This document shows, in pieces, positions 48,927 through 59,736 of a stretch of DNA of 64,000 bases. The notes beneath the pieces were generated by a model that saw nothing but the letters and a program-made list of their open reading frames with translations, did no database searches and was not told the DNA's origin. Both the position numbers and the translations under genes were made by a program. The stretch covers positions 52,159,885-52,223,884 of the forward strand of contig CAIIXF020000001.1 in NCBI GenBank assembly GCA_903813345.2, written 5' to 3'. Position 1 is the first letter of the stretch; every line of letters starts with the position of its first letter. Source of the DNA: Owenia fusiformis (taxonomy: Eukaryota; Annelida; Polychaeta; Sabellida; Oweniidae).

Positions 48927-49039
48927 ATTGACTCCCAGAATGCAACATCAAGTAACCTTATTTATTCGTGACGTATTTCAAAACGGCGGAATGGCATTTT
49001 GAAAGCTGACACGTGTCATGTTGCATTCTGGGAGCCAAC
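48927..49039. repeat. Short inverted-repeat element, about 113 bp
   Basis: ATTGACTCCCAGAATGCAACA at the left is matched by TGTTGCATTCTGGGAGCCAA at the right with one mismatch. It is MITE-like in form; no target duplication was assigned. Confidence 0.65.
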
Positions 49040-49315
49040 CCACATTGCGGCGTAATCTGGCTCCAAAATCACCTCAACATTTGAAGAGTCGGCATTAACA
49101 TGTGAATTCCACATCAAATTTTTAAGTTCTTATTCGTCATTATGGACACAAATTCCACTATATCTGGAGTTACTATGACGGAGAAAATAGAGCACTGAAT
49201 ACACTGAGGTAAGAATTTATTACATATGCGACAACATGTAATTTCCATAGGTTTTGTAATTCTTTATGCCCCCCACTGTATATCTGTCACAGAATTTTTC
49301 ACTAAAACTGCTCTA

Positions 49316-49795
49316 CAGGCCTGTCAACTGTCCCGCAATTTGCGTATTTGTCACGCATTTGCTGAAGAATTTGAAGTCACGGAAATTATTTTTGCGTGAC
49401 AGAAAATGTCACGCAAATACGCATTTTACCTGGTAATTGTCAAGCAAAAATATTTCTGTAGAAAAATTTCTAAAAAAGATCGTCTACACAGCAAAAATAC
49501 GAACGCCGGAAAAAAAATGTACGCATTTCGTTCGGACTTTTCACGCGAATTACGTATATGTCACGCATTCCGTTCGAAATTTTTCGTACCTACCCCCCCC
49601 CCCCCCCACCCGAGCGTAGCGAGCGCGAAAAATTTGAGGTGTTCAAAATTTGGCAAGATGTAATTAAATTTAAACCAAGGTGTTCAAAATTTGAATCAAG
49701 GTGTTTAGATTTGGACTAAGGTGACCACATTTTGAGGGGAGGTGTTCAACATTTCCAAGTCACTCATGTTAGGTGTTCCCAAGTTGACAGGCCTG
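49316..49795. mobile_element. 480-bp MITE with CAGGCCTGTCAACT ends
   Basis: CAGGCCTGTCAACT at the left and its complement at the right are flanked by a matching GCTCTA (49310-49315 and 49796-49801). The left half is rich in GTCACGCAAATACGC words. The right half has about four diverged GTGTTCAAAATTTG units and a 15-plus-nt C run. The ends are hAT-like, though a 6-bp rather than 8-bp duplication is visible. Confidence 0.8.
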
Positions 49796-49906
49796 GCTCT
49801 AACTTTGGCATTTTCATCCAATCTTCACAACTAATGTTTTAGAATGTATGTAATGGGTCTATGTTTACTCTTCTTATGAAATCAAATAATATCAAACATA
49901 TTGTTT

Positions 49907-50304
49907 TTAAATAGATTAAAATTCCTCTATGGCTCCTAGAATAAAAGAACACAGAGACGCCTTAAGAATTAACCCAGACAAGTCAGCAATCGCTCAACAT
50001 TCATTTGATGAAGCGCATAAGATAAACTGGGACTATAGAATTATTGACTCAGAGTCTAAATACTTTGATCGAAAGATAAAGGAAGCGATACATATTCATA
50101 AATATAAACCTGAACTTAACAGAGACTTAGGATATAAGGTTTCCCCGAGTCTACTTGAGGTTGCTAGGTCAAAGATCAAGTCAAGGTCAAATCTACCAGT
50201 TTCCCGCCAAATTCAGACATCTTGAGAAAGGCAACAGGTGTTGTCGAAAGCTAGATAGTAATGCTATAAAAGGTTAGTGAATTGAGGAATTTTAATCTAT
50301 TTAA
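49907..50304 (+). mobile_element. Penelope-like element 3' relic bounded by 21-bp inverted repeats
   Basis: The segment holds a Penelope-type GIY-YIG C-terminal frame and is bounded by a perfect 21-nt inverted repeat at 49907-49927 and 50284-50304 (core AGATTAAAATTCCTC). The GAGAAAGGCAACAGGTGTTG-type stretch after the stop is typical of the region following Penelope endonuclease. The reverse transcriptase is absent. Confidence 0.7.
49929..50225 (+). pseudogene. GIY-YIG endonuclease C-terminal part (Penelope-like)
   Basis: The 98-codon frame has RIKEHRDALR, SAIAQHSFDEAHKINWDYRI, RKIKEAIHIHKYKPELNRDL and GYKVSP. This matches the carboxy-terminal half of the Penelope GIY-YIG domain (H-x-I-x-W, E-A-I-x-I, N-R-D-x-G). 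The GIY-YIG motif itself and the reverse transcriptase lie outside and are not present. The frame is still open, which suggests a relatively recent insertion. Confidence 0.85.
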
Positions 50305-51399
50305 TCATACACCTAACCAATGAACAATTTCGGTTATAGTGTTTTTAGATGTAAATATCAAGAAAACTAGCAGAAAATGAAAAATGCTCTGGTTTCAAAC
50401 CCTTTTTAGAGGCTGGTATTCAAGAGGTTAATGAAATAAAGTTTACAAAGGGGAGAATAAGAAGGTGCATTCCTTGGCAATAATTGATTCCTCTATATGC
50501 AGATTAACTTGGAGAATTCACAGGCTAAGAACCAAAATGACTCTTGATTGGCTCTTTTCAAATGAGTCCAACTATTTCTACTTCTGGCGACCAATAAAAA
50601 TTCTCTTGTGTCGATTTCTCAATAAAGTAGCCGGAGCGACCGGGCCAGGATTGACCCAACAAATCACTGCTAACATTATAGTTCTTGATAATACCATATA
50701 TGATGTCTCTGTAATGCCCCATGAAATTGACGGCAAGAAATAATTGGCACTCCCGAAGTATATCATGATATGTTTATGTCATATTCTAAATGAATATTTA
50801 TGTAATCCCTTATTACTTAGTACTTATTTGGTAACCATGGTATTTACATTTCGTTTAATTAATTGCATTATTTGCCTCAATACACTTCCCAACAATATTT
50901 TGCCTAATGAACAAATGAATTTCTGTTCATTCTTTCCAACTTAAAGGGGCAACAAGTACAGGTACTTTCTGAGCTTTCAGGTCAATTTTTGGGCTTAACA
51001 CCTTCTTTGACATACCTATATTCTTGAAATGCATGTATAAACTATCAATTTCAGCATTAAGAAGTGTAAATTCAGTTCAAAGTTTCTATAAAGGGAGTTC
51101 CACTTATAGATTTTTAAGATCCACCACGTTTCAAGAGGAATTTCAGCTGAAATAATGTTCATCCAGGGGATTTCTTTGTAGATAATGAAAATATATGTTA
51201 GTCTTGATGAAATATCCAAACTTAAATATGTTTTGACACTGGTCGATGATTGTTGAATGGGCATGGCCCCCTGCACTAATTATTGTCTTCGTCATGGTTA
51301 CGTTGGGCAAAATCAGTATCACCAAAGCCTTGGTTAATTACTGTAACTGAGCTCCATTAATGTACATGAGTTCAACTTGTTAAATATTAATGTCATCAC
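50305..51399. other. No gene recognised
   Basis: AT-rich DNA. The 92-codon frame at 50465-50743 shows no domain. Confidence 0.3.
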
Positions 51400-52590
51400 T
51401 TGATGTCCGTGCAATTTTTAGGAATTTCAGTCACTTTTTATGTAAGGGTGTTCATTGATGGGCATGAGTCTCCATGCTCTTCCAGCAACTACATTAATTC
51501 AGGGGTACCCCAAGGGTACATTTTAGGACCCTTGCTATTTTTAGTTTACATTTGAAGTAAGATATTCTAAACTAGTGTTTTCTATATGCAGATGACACTT
51601 TTCTTTATCAGCCCTTCAGCCAATATGATATGCTGCCTAGTTGAATAAACACCCCCCCCCCCTCCCCATTCTGATCTAAATTCAATAAACACATTCAAAC
51701 CCTCTAGAAGTGACGATTTGATATTTAACAGTCTAAAAAGGAATAAAAACCTTCTGGTCTAAAACTGGAAACGATACTTATACTTAGGCGTACTGAACAT
51801 AATAAACATCTTGGCTTTATCTTCGGTATTAAATTATCTTTCAACATTTAATCATTACCCCCTAGCAAAGGAAAATAACAAGCTTTTAAATCCTCTGAAA
51901 GCTCCAAGCAAAATGCTTAGTGAAAACAATTTAAACTAATTACGTTGATCTTTCATCTAACCACATTTTGATCTCTACGACATCCTCTATGGATGTGCGG
52001 ACATTTCCAAACACAGTTAAAAGCATTGATCGACTCTACTACAATGTAGATGTAGTGGAACTATCTTTGACCATGATCTTCTAAGAAGGTGTTCAATTTT
52101 CTAAAGTGGCCCAAACTAGAGACGAGGAGGAAGTTTCATCAACTGACCCTCATGTTCAAAATTCAAAACCAGATAGTTCATCCATAATTCAAAATGTATC
52201 GCTGAATATGAGGGAAAACGACCTTATTACTTCATCTCTAGCTCTCTATATTGGGAAATCTAAACGAATTTGTCTTTCCTGCAAAAAAGATCGGTTATAT
52301 TAAAGAAAACCTGTATTTTCAAAGCAATCTCAGAATGGATTAAATTACCCCACAATTACAACAGTCAGACAACATAAGTATTTTCAGATCAAGATTGACA
52401 CTTCTCAATTATTCTGAACCTATTATATCATCTACCTCATTGCATTTATATCAAGATCGAAGAATTTAGTCTTAATAGGACTTAAGTTGACTCAATGTTT
52501 CAATCACATTTCCATGGTCACAATTTTACTTTGGATGAATCAAAATGTGGATTCAAAAATGAAACATCCAAGCATTTCATATTTATACTC
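51400..52590 (+). pseudogene. Decayed LINE reverse transcriptase
   Basis: NSGVPQGYILGPLLFLVYI is encoded near 51498-51555 and a YADD-type catalytic box (TATGCAGATGAC) near 51580. Further on are PHFDLYDILYG-like (about 51960) and CGFKNETSKHF-like (about 52548) remnants of the C-terminal region. Many stops and frame breaks, a poly-C run near 51648 and lost segments show an old copy. It is a different LINE from the one at 22 kb. Confidence 0.75.
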
Positions 52591-52591
52591 C

Positions 52592-53262
52592 TTTTTTTAG
52601 ATTTTATTTATTCCTCTTCACGCGCAATTTAGGGTATTAGAGTCTCAAGCAGTATAAATTTTAGCAACAGTGATTAAAAATAATGTAACAAACATATATA
52701 CAGTCCCTTATTATTTTATTAAAACAATTCTAACCCGTCTATTGGAAACCAACCCTTATATTATCTACCTTATATCACATTAATAAGTTAAACATAATTT
52801 TGAAATTTTCGACTTCGGCACAATTACAGCCAATCTCTACACCAGAGCTAAACACTTTTAAATAAATACAGGATTTACCACTAATGATGCTTAGTCATAA
52901 ATACATTTGCCTCCTTAATAAAATGTGCCAGTTTAATTAACAACTTTCTTTTCCTAGTACTCATTAGTTGACCAAACTTCAAGGTATTAACATTATTACA
53001 GAAATATCTAGGCAAAAATTGAATTCTTAAATGCTGAAGAGATGTACATTCCATAATTAAATGGTATTCATCTCCCAACTTATCTGATTCGCATTAATCA
53101 CAAAATCTATTCATACGTTCTATACATTTATACCGTCCTCTCTCGTTAGGAAGCTTATGATTTCCTGTCCTAATATATAAACTTACATAAAATATTCAAA
53201 GTACAATTTGGTAAACTAGCATTAAAATACCTTTCTTGGTCAAAAATACTTTTAAAAATTCT
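52592..53262 (-). pseudogene. LINE 3' end on minus strand
   Basis: Minus-strand frames give TGNHKLPNERGRYKCIERMN, FCD-stop-CESDKLGDEYHLIMEC and NTLKFGQLMSTRKRKLLIKL. This is the C-x2-C...H-x4-C C-terminal region of a LINE polyprotein with one stop. The 3' end at about 52592-52615 has overlapping AATAAA signals and an A run. It abuts the plus-strand LINE relic tail to tail. Confidence 0.78.
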
Positions 53263-54170
53263 ATAATTACAACCCTTTGGACTGCTAAGTATTCAGCTTT
53301 CCTCTTCTGTACAATACGCGATGGAATTTAGTTTAGTTCAGTTTATTTATCTCTTGTTTGAAGAGCTCTCATGTAGGGTACAACTTCGTCTACGTCTACA
53401 TCCGGGTTCTTTCCCATTGGATTACACAGGGGTGCGATTTTCAATGCCGCTTTTATTATATGCAGAGTTGCATTTGCACAAACGATAGATATGTATGTAA
53501 TCAAGATGCAACAAGCCTTTTTGCACTATAATCCCCAAATCCGAAGAAATCTGTAGCTGAAAATGCCGTCCAATTCCATTGAATAATCGTCCGCCATTTT
53601 GATGCTTTACATACGCTATGATGTAATCATCGACCAATGGAATTAGCGGATCGTGACCTTTGACTTTTCAATCTCCGGACGTTTCGTTCAGAGTAATCGA
53701 CTTGTTCAACGAGCCAATGAAAATTTGTCCCTTCCAAAGCGATGCATCGTGGGAGATATTCGTGTAAATTACCACCTGATCTCTTATCGCGAATTTGAGT
53801 ATTGCAGACTCCGAAGGACTCTCCTCATTGACTTCAAAATAAGTCGCTATCTGGGTATTTTATTTTGTGTATAATAATTATATGCGAAATAAAATCTGAT
53901 AAATAGAAAAGTGTACATTCTCCTCTAAGTGTATGACAACACTAATATCCAAAGACCGACGGCCTGAAAGTCAACATTTCACCATGTTGCGTTCTGGTAT
54001 TTGCTATGTTGGAACAGGTCCCGCAAGGATGTAAAATTTCCTAATGAGTATTTTAGACCCGGGATTTTAGACTACGTTCTAAGCCTGCTTTGAAGATTCT
54101 AACAAAATCATCAAGTACCAACGAGCGTTAACACCCTACGCTATTCTCAATGGTTAGACTTACACAGCAT
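53263..54170. other. No gene recognised
   Basis: Moderately GC-richer DNA at 53400-53850 with no recognised domain. GTTCAGTTTATTTAT near 53337 resembles a LINE tail in minus orientation. Confidence 0.35.
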
Positions 54171-54291
54171 GTTTGATTGCACTTCGTTACGAAACATTTT
54201 GATCTGAAAAGGCGATGTGTTATACAGAGACAAAATCCTTCGTCACGAAGCTTTTTTGTGAAAATGCTGCCGGTAACGAAGCAATCAAAGC
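54171..54291. repeat. Short inverted repeat with ACGAAG words
   Basis: GTTTGATTGCACTTCGTTAC at 54171-54190 faces GTAACGAAGCAATCAAAGC at 54273-54291, with one 2-nt gap. The intervening DNA has further CGAAG words. It is a small foldback. Confidence 0.55.
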
Positions 54292-56384
54292 TGCTTGGTA
54301 CGTAACAGACACCAACTAGGACTTCCAGCTGCCTTTATGGATAGGGTATACTAACCAGTAACCAGTGTAAAAAGTCCTTTCCTCATGAAGATAAGCGTAT
54401 TGTTAATTAGTACCATACGGGTATCATTGTGAAACAATAAAGCATTAAAAGTCATGGAAATCCATTCGGTTTACAATGCTGTAAACGTGTGATATAATAC
54501 TTGAAACGTTCAAAATGTTATATTTCAAGGATTTTTTGAAAATTCACGTTTACTTGATTTAGAAATCTAACATATTATCAATACTTGTGTGATTTATGTT
54601 GAAAATAAGATATAAATCTCTTCTAAAGCTTGTAGGACTTGTTCTGTCTGGAAATAAGGCTTTCTGCACAGTTGGAATGGTACCGAGTCACGAAGATAGC
54701 AGCGTTGGGGATGATTAGGCAGCAGACCACTACAAAACAAATTCGCCAAAGAAAATAGATTTATTCGAAAGTGGGAACAGGTGCTTCAGATAACCATAAA
54801 GCAAATGATGAAGGCAAATGAAGTTCAGGGCTTCATTGATCGCTTGAGCTGATTTGAGCTGAAAACTTCAAGACTACCATCTACATAAGAAAATCGAGTA
54901 AATCAAAAAACTGAATTGAAGTATTTCATAAATCTCTATCGATCTCCAATTCTTTATTAAATTGTATCACCTCACGGGTAAATCGATCTTACATGGGGGT
55001 GTTTATCGGATTCGATGAATGGTATCTCCCCTGTCAGGATCCTTCAAGGAGTTTCATCTTCCATGTTACTACATGTACTGATATCGATGTATTAAAGAAG
55101 TGCATTATTCGCACAAGTAACATCATCACTGAAGGGATTGAATTTACAATGGACATGGTCACTGATCCGTGTGTCTTATGCCATATGACCTATAAATCAA
55201 GAATCTGTGGTACAGACTGCTTTCTTGGATATCGCCGTTCAGACGTTGTTTCACAGTTACGGCACGGTTAGTTCAAACTGACTAGACTAAGGAAATAAAA
55301 TATTGAGCCGAGTACTGCAGAGTTAAACTACTCGATTGCAGATGTACTTCTACGAGGATACAATCACCAATTTAATCACTGTGGTCTAATGATACTCGGT
55401 AATCAATATGAAGGACAATTATTACGAATAAAAGTAGACGTAATTAGAGAATGTTCCTTCATAAATGAATCTATGCATCTGCATTTACGACAACCAGCTT
55501 GACAAATCAATTGGCTTTAAAACGGAGTAAAGGGATAAATTTCTACTATGCAAAACAACTTTTCTGTGAAGTATATAGACGATAGGCTGCTGAACAGGTA
55601 TTTCTAATAATCTTACATAGGTCGTTCATTAACTTCAACACAATTTCAATATCTTTAGGCAATAGATCTTAAGGTTTCAGCGACATATGAAATGATCAGT
55701 GTAATAAAATGTAAAAATATCCATTCCCTTTTCATCTTCACATTTCTTTCGTACGTTTTTTTTATTTTAGTACATCTGGTAAGGTATTGACATGATTGAT
55801 AAGAAAATATGTTATATATTTTTCTTCATGCACTGAATAGATAATAATATTATTCTCTTACAAGGAATTAGAAGGGATTGAGATGAGCTTAAATATTTCA
55901 AGGGTGAAAAGTTTGGAGATGAGCTGAAAAGTTTCAAAATAGAAATGGGTCGTACTCTTTGAATTGTTGATTCTACTGAAAGTTCAAAAAGGAAGTCAAC
56001 ATTAGAATTAAACAACATATCCCTTTCTGACGCTCATAAACTATACCAATTAGTTACATGATGAAGCATCCATAAAATGCCCAAAAGCATAATGGCCATG
56101 GGTTATATGTATATTTGCGAGTCGAGCCTAAACATTCCAACCGTATCTAAACTTTGAATAATTACACTTATCCCTCCTTTAGGTGGAGATGTTACGTACA
56201 CAATCATATAAAGAGATATATCAAATTCCCACCGAACAAGATTCTTTAGAAGCAGTTTGGCTAGCTATCTCACAACTAGTTACTTTGACGGAACGTCAAT
56301 GTTACAAAATGGATGAACTTCCTGGATACGAGTTTTTGCTCGATTAACAAGTTGCGGATTATCATTTGGCAAAAAGTTAGACGA
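54292..56384. other. No gene recognised
   Basis: AT-rich DNA. The 92-codon frame at 54993-55271 has six cysteines but no recognised domain, signal or splice context. No repeat was supported. Confidence 0.35.
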
Positions 56385-56620
56385 TATAGTCTAGCTTTAA
56401 GAAATGCTCTCGGTTTGGAATTTGATTTTTAAATGAAGCTTTAATTCATGCATTTAGACCATCGCTTTTGTTACATTGGCGTAAGTCGTCAAAGTAACAT
56501 ACATTGGTAATTTAACGGACTTTCGTCAATGTAACAAAAGCGAGGGACTAAATATATGAATTGCAACTTCATTTACAAAACAAATTCCAAATCGAAGAAA
56601 TTTATTTAAGCTAGACTATA
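56385..56620. mobile_element. 236-bp foldback MITE
   Basis: TATAGTCTAGCTT, GGTTTGGAATTTG, AAATGAAGCT, TTCATGCATTTAG and TCGCTTTTGTTACATTG on the left are matched in order by complements on the right. The arms are about 100 bp. It is non-coding. Confidence 0.8.
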
Positions 56621-57564
56621 TTTTCCAGCTTTGTACTGAACTGCATTTGTCAGATTTGGTTCGTAAATCGAATGCATTTTGAGTAATGCAGTTATCTATC
56701 TAACGGTAGTTCTCACAAAAGTTGATTGATCCTGATTGTATATCATTTTTTATTTTGTCATAGAAGTCTAATTAAAATTGGACGATTTTCAACAAGAAAT
56801 AATGTTTTCTTGCTTTTTGTGATTTGCAAGAAAACGCCTTTATCTTAGTAATATATTGTTTAAGGTATTAATCATACTCGTACCTAATACCGAAGACTAA
56901 GCGCGAACATTAAAATAGTAGTTTTACGTTTTTAATAAAGGAACGATTATTTATTTTATGTGTAACAGGACAATTTATAGTGTACCATTAACGTTGACAT
57001 TCAATATCATAGTGATAACAGCTTAAAAGACAAAGATTATTTTTTGAATTATTGGTGACGATTCCCAAAAGGTTATTCGCATTAATGAATTTCCATTTTC
57101 TTATCATTATTGATTGAACTTCGGAATGTTTATATTTATCGCAAAACCTATTAGATCATCAATTTTATTTATGTCATTTTCTGCTGTAAATTAGGTGCTG
57201 AGGAGATTGCATACTTACTTTTCATACTTATCAAATGCAAATCCCCCAATCGGCTCTCTCATAAACCTCATGTACATGGTTCTCCAATTCCTTCATAACC
57301 ACTAGTAATTCTTGAATTATGGTGACCAGATATTTGGTGTTACTTATTCGAAAAAGTTCACTTGTATCTTCCATTGATGATTTAAGACTACTACCACGAC
57401 AGATCTACCAATGACATTTTTTAGTTCATAGCCTCCATCCTACGCTTGATTTACCACAGACCGTTTGGCTTTTGGTTAATCAAGCCACTGTAAATTTATA
57501 ATCGATTTGTTAAAATGTCTTGGGTTTGATATGCACTAAAGGTATTTTTCAATCTTCTTGTCCT
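56621..57564. other. No feature recognised
   Basis: AT-rich DNA upstream of GPCR copy 2. I could not recognise promoter elements or upstream exons. Confidence 0.3.
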
Positions 57565-57880
57565 TCATTCGGTTTACCGTGGGACCCTTTTCACACTTGG
57601 ATTCACCAATCTATTGACCTGTATAAGGTATCCAGAGCAAACTCAGAACATCTGTACATCGCATTTGTCCTATATTCGGCTATCGTGGTTGTTTTCGCAT
57701 TTGGATGGGCTACTGAGTCATTGTCCTACATTAGATTTACTTAAATTCATCACATTTTCACATTTGGTTACTAAGTCCCTACATTAGGTTTACCTTGGAA
57801 ATCGTCATATTTGTATAGAAACCATTGTTCTACATTTGGTTTACCGAGGAAATATTTCTAATTTGGTTTACCATGCTTTC
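57565..57880. repeat. Degenerate repeat of CATTYGGTTTACC words
   Basis: CATTCGGTTTACCGTGGGA, CATTAGGTTTACCTTGG, CATTTGGTTTACCGAGG and ATTTGGTTTACCATG recur irregularly, mixed with CACATTTGGTTACTAAG. It is a worn short tandem repeat. Confidence 0.5.
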
Positions 57881-58450
57881 CGAGAATACTCGTAAAATTG
57901 TGTTCCCGAGTCTAAACATTTAAATAGGTACTGTATGTGTGTCATTTTAACCCTTCCTTTTAATTAATTGCTTCTTCTTCTTCAGTGCAATTTTTACGAG
58001 AAATAAAAGGGAAATGATGATAAATTAACAAACACTTGGAGGAACTGGCCCAAAGCTAATTGTTAAGTGATTGGAATACTAATTCAAGGGCCACTTTCAC
58101 ACTGATTGTCATCCGGATTAATGCATCATTGTCTCCGTGAGAAATCGAATAGAGATGCTGTATCAAATCGTACTATTTACATTACTTTTACCTTAAATCT
58201 AAATAACTGAGTTAAGAAGCAATCACCTATCAACAAAGAACATGGCATTACACGATGGATCAAAAAAATATGATTACATTCTTAGAATATATACGTCATA
58301 GCAACGCATGAGTTGAGTCCTTAATTGTGAAGATGACATTTAAGGTTAACAGAAAATTGAGGATCTTACATGGGAAACAGCGAGCTATCAAGTTGTGCGT
58401 ATGGACCTTGAGTTAAAGTATTCAGAAAAAATAACATCCTGATTTCTTTT
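57881..58450. other. Presumed intron of GPCR copy 2
   Basis: The sequence lies just upstream of the acceptor at 58454 and is therefore probably intronic. No exon was recognised in it. Confidence 0.4.
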
Positions 58451-58476
58451 TCAGGTGATCTTGAGGTGTTGAGGCT
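58451..58476 (+). other. 3' splice acceptor and 5' leader of GPCR copy 2
   Basis: GATTTCTTTTTCAG ends at 58454 and is followed by a 22-nt exon leader before the ATG. A TGA at 58462-58464 is in frame with the ATG, so coding sequence cannot continue upstream through this exon. This places the intron in the 5' UTR and fixes the start. Confidence 0.85.
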
Positions 58477-59736
58477 ATGATCGTGGTGTCACAACTGAAT
58501 GCGGAAGGACCATCGGGGACAGAGGAAACGGAAGCCGGTATGGGAAACTACACCTATGAGCAGATATTCAATGAAAGTGGAACGGATAATGCAACAGCTA
58601 AACCACATTACAATTTCTTTGTACAGTCTCAATTCATCACAGCTCTTATATGTTTACCTATAATTTGTACTTTCGGAATTATCGGAAACATTCTCAGTTT
58701 GATCGTGCTTCAACAAAAGAAAATGTCCAGCTCGACAAATACATTTCTTTCAGCCATGGCGATAGCTGATTTAATTAAATTGATAAATGATGAGATATAT
58801 TTCGTGGTGATATTGATGCAGCGCTATAATCCCGAGATGAGCCAAACAGGATTTGTACACATATATCCCTACTCCCATTATGTTTTCAATGGTGCAATGT
58901 TGATTACATCTTGGTTAACTGTTAGTGTTGCAGTGGAACGCTACATCTCAGTGTGTCATCCACATCTTGCCAAAAGCATGTGCACTATACCCCGGGCCAG
59001 GCTAGTAAGCTCTTGTGTTGCACTTGGCATGTCAATAATAGCACTGCCATCTGCCTTCAAATACCACACAGTCGTCTCTAAGCCATTGGATAATACAAGC
59101 GAGGGGGTAGTTAATATGACAATAGAACTGACATCATTTGGAAAAGACGAACACGTTATGAACATATACACATGGATTCAGACTCTACTGCGCTCCATTA
59201 TTCCGTTATTTGTGCTTGTATTCATTAATGCTTCAATAATACGTTCCCTCGGGAGATCGAAAATTCAGGGAGCCGCTAGTGCTGCCAGATATAGGATCAC
59301 TGTCATGTTGGTCGCCATTATCGTCGTCTTCCTTATTTGTATCACTCCTGACGCCATCATGTCAACCTTTCTCGGCCTTGGTTACTACGAGGCTAACTAT
59401 CTGGTGCGTGGTATCAGGGAATTCACTGACTTGCTGCTTGCCATCAACTCCGCTGTTAATTTTGTACTCTATTGCACATTTAGTAAAGTTTTTAGAGAAA
59501 CGTTTATGACGTTCTTTTGCAACTACCACATTATAAGTAACCAGTCTACGGTATCAAGAACTGGTAATGGTTTTCCCGATGCTAAACATGATCGCCATGA
59601 GAGCCCATCAAGGAGGGAACAATTGCACACTGGAGAAACCGGATCAAACCAGTTGACTCAACCACTGTTCAATGGTCATGTGACAAAGGCAAACAAAACA
59701 ATATATCTGACAGATTGTCCACAGGAGTTCGTCTAG
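58477..59736 (+). CDS. FMRFamide-receptor-like GPCR, copy 2
   Basis: A 419-residue class A GPCR. TM segments lie at about 50-78, 88-112, 127-153, 173-196, 231-256, 273-297 and 312-335. Seen are GN at 70-71, LSAMAIAD at 91-98, ERY at 154-156, CITP at 288-291 and NFVLY at 328-332 in place of NPxxY. N-glycosylation sites occur at N24, N32 and N38, with NTS and NMT in the second loop. C348 may be palmitoylated. The tail ends PQEFV, an acidic-x-hydrophobic PDZ-type end shared with copy 1. No Cys occupies the TM3-top or loop-2 disulfide positions, as seen in FMRFamide/myosuppressin-type receptors. It is expected to couple a neuropeptide to G proteins; the ligand is inferred only at family level. 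Residues 228-348 are identical to copy 1, whereas the N-terminus and tail differ. Confidence 0.94.
   Translation: MIVVSQLNAEGPSGTEETEAGMGNYTYEQIFNESGTDNATAKPHYNFFVQSQFITALICLPIICTFGIIGNILSLIVLQQKKMSSSTNTFLSAMAIADLIKLINDEIYFVVILMQRYNPEMSQTGFVHIYPYSHYVFNGAMLITSWLTVSVAVERYISVCHPHLAKSMCTIPRARLVSSCVALGMSIIALPSAFKYHTVVSKPLDNTSEGVVNMTIELTSFGKDEHVMNIYTWIQTLLRSIIPLFVLVFINASIIRSLGRSKIQGAASAARYRITVMLVAIIVVFLICITPDAIMSTFLGLGYYEANYLVRGIREFTDLLLAINSAVNFVLYCTFSKVFRETFMTFFCNYHIISNQSTVSRTGNGFPDAKHDRHESPSRREQLHTGETGSNQLTQPLFNGHVTKANKTIYLTDCPQEFV

Noticed and set aside
54993-55271. Cys-rich frame that might be a secreted domain
   Set aside because: Cysteine spacing matches no family I know, and there is no signal peptide or splice evidence.
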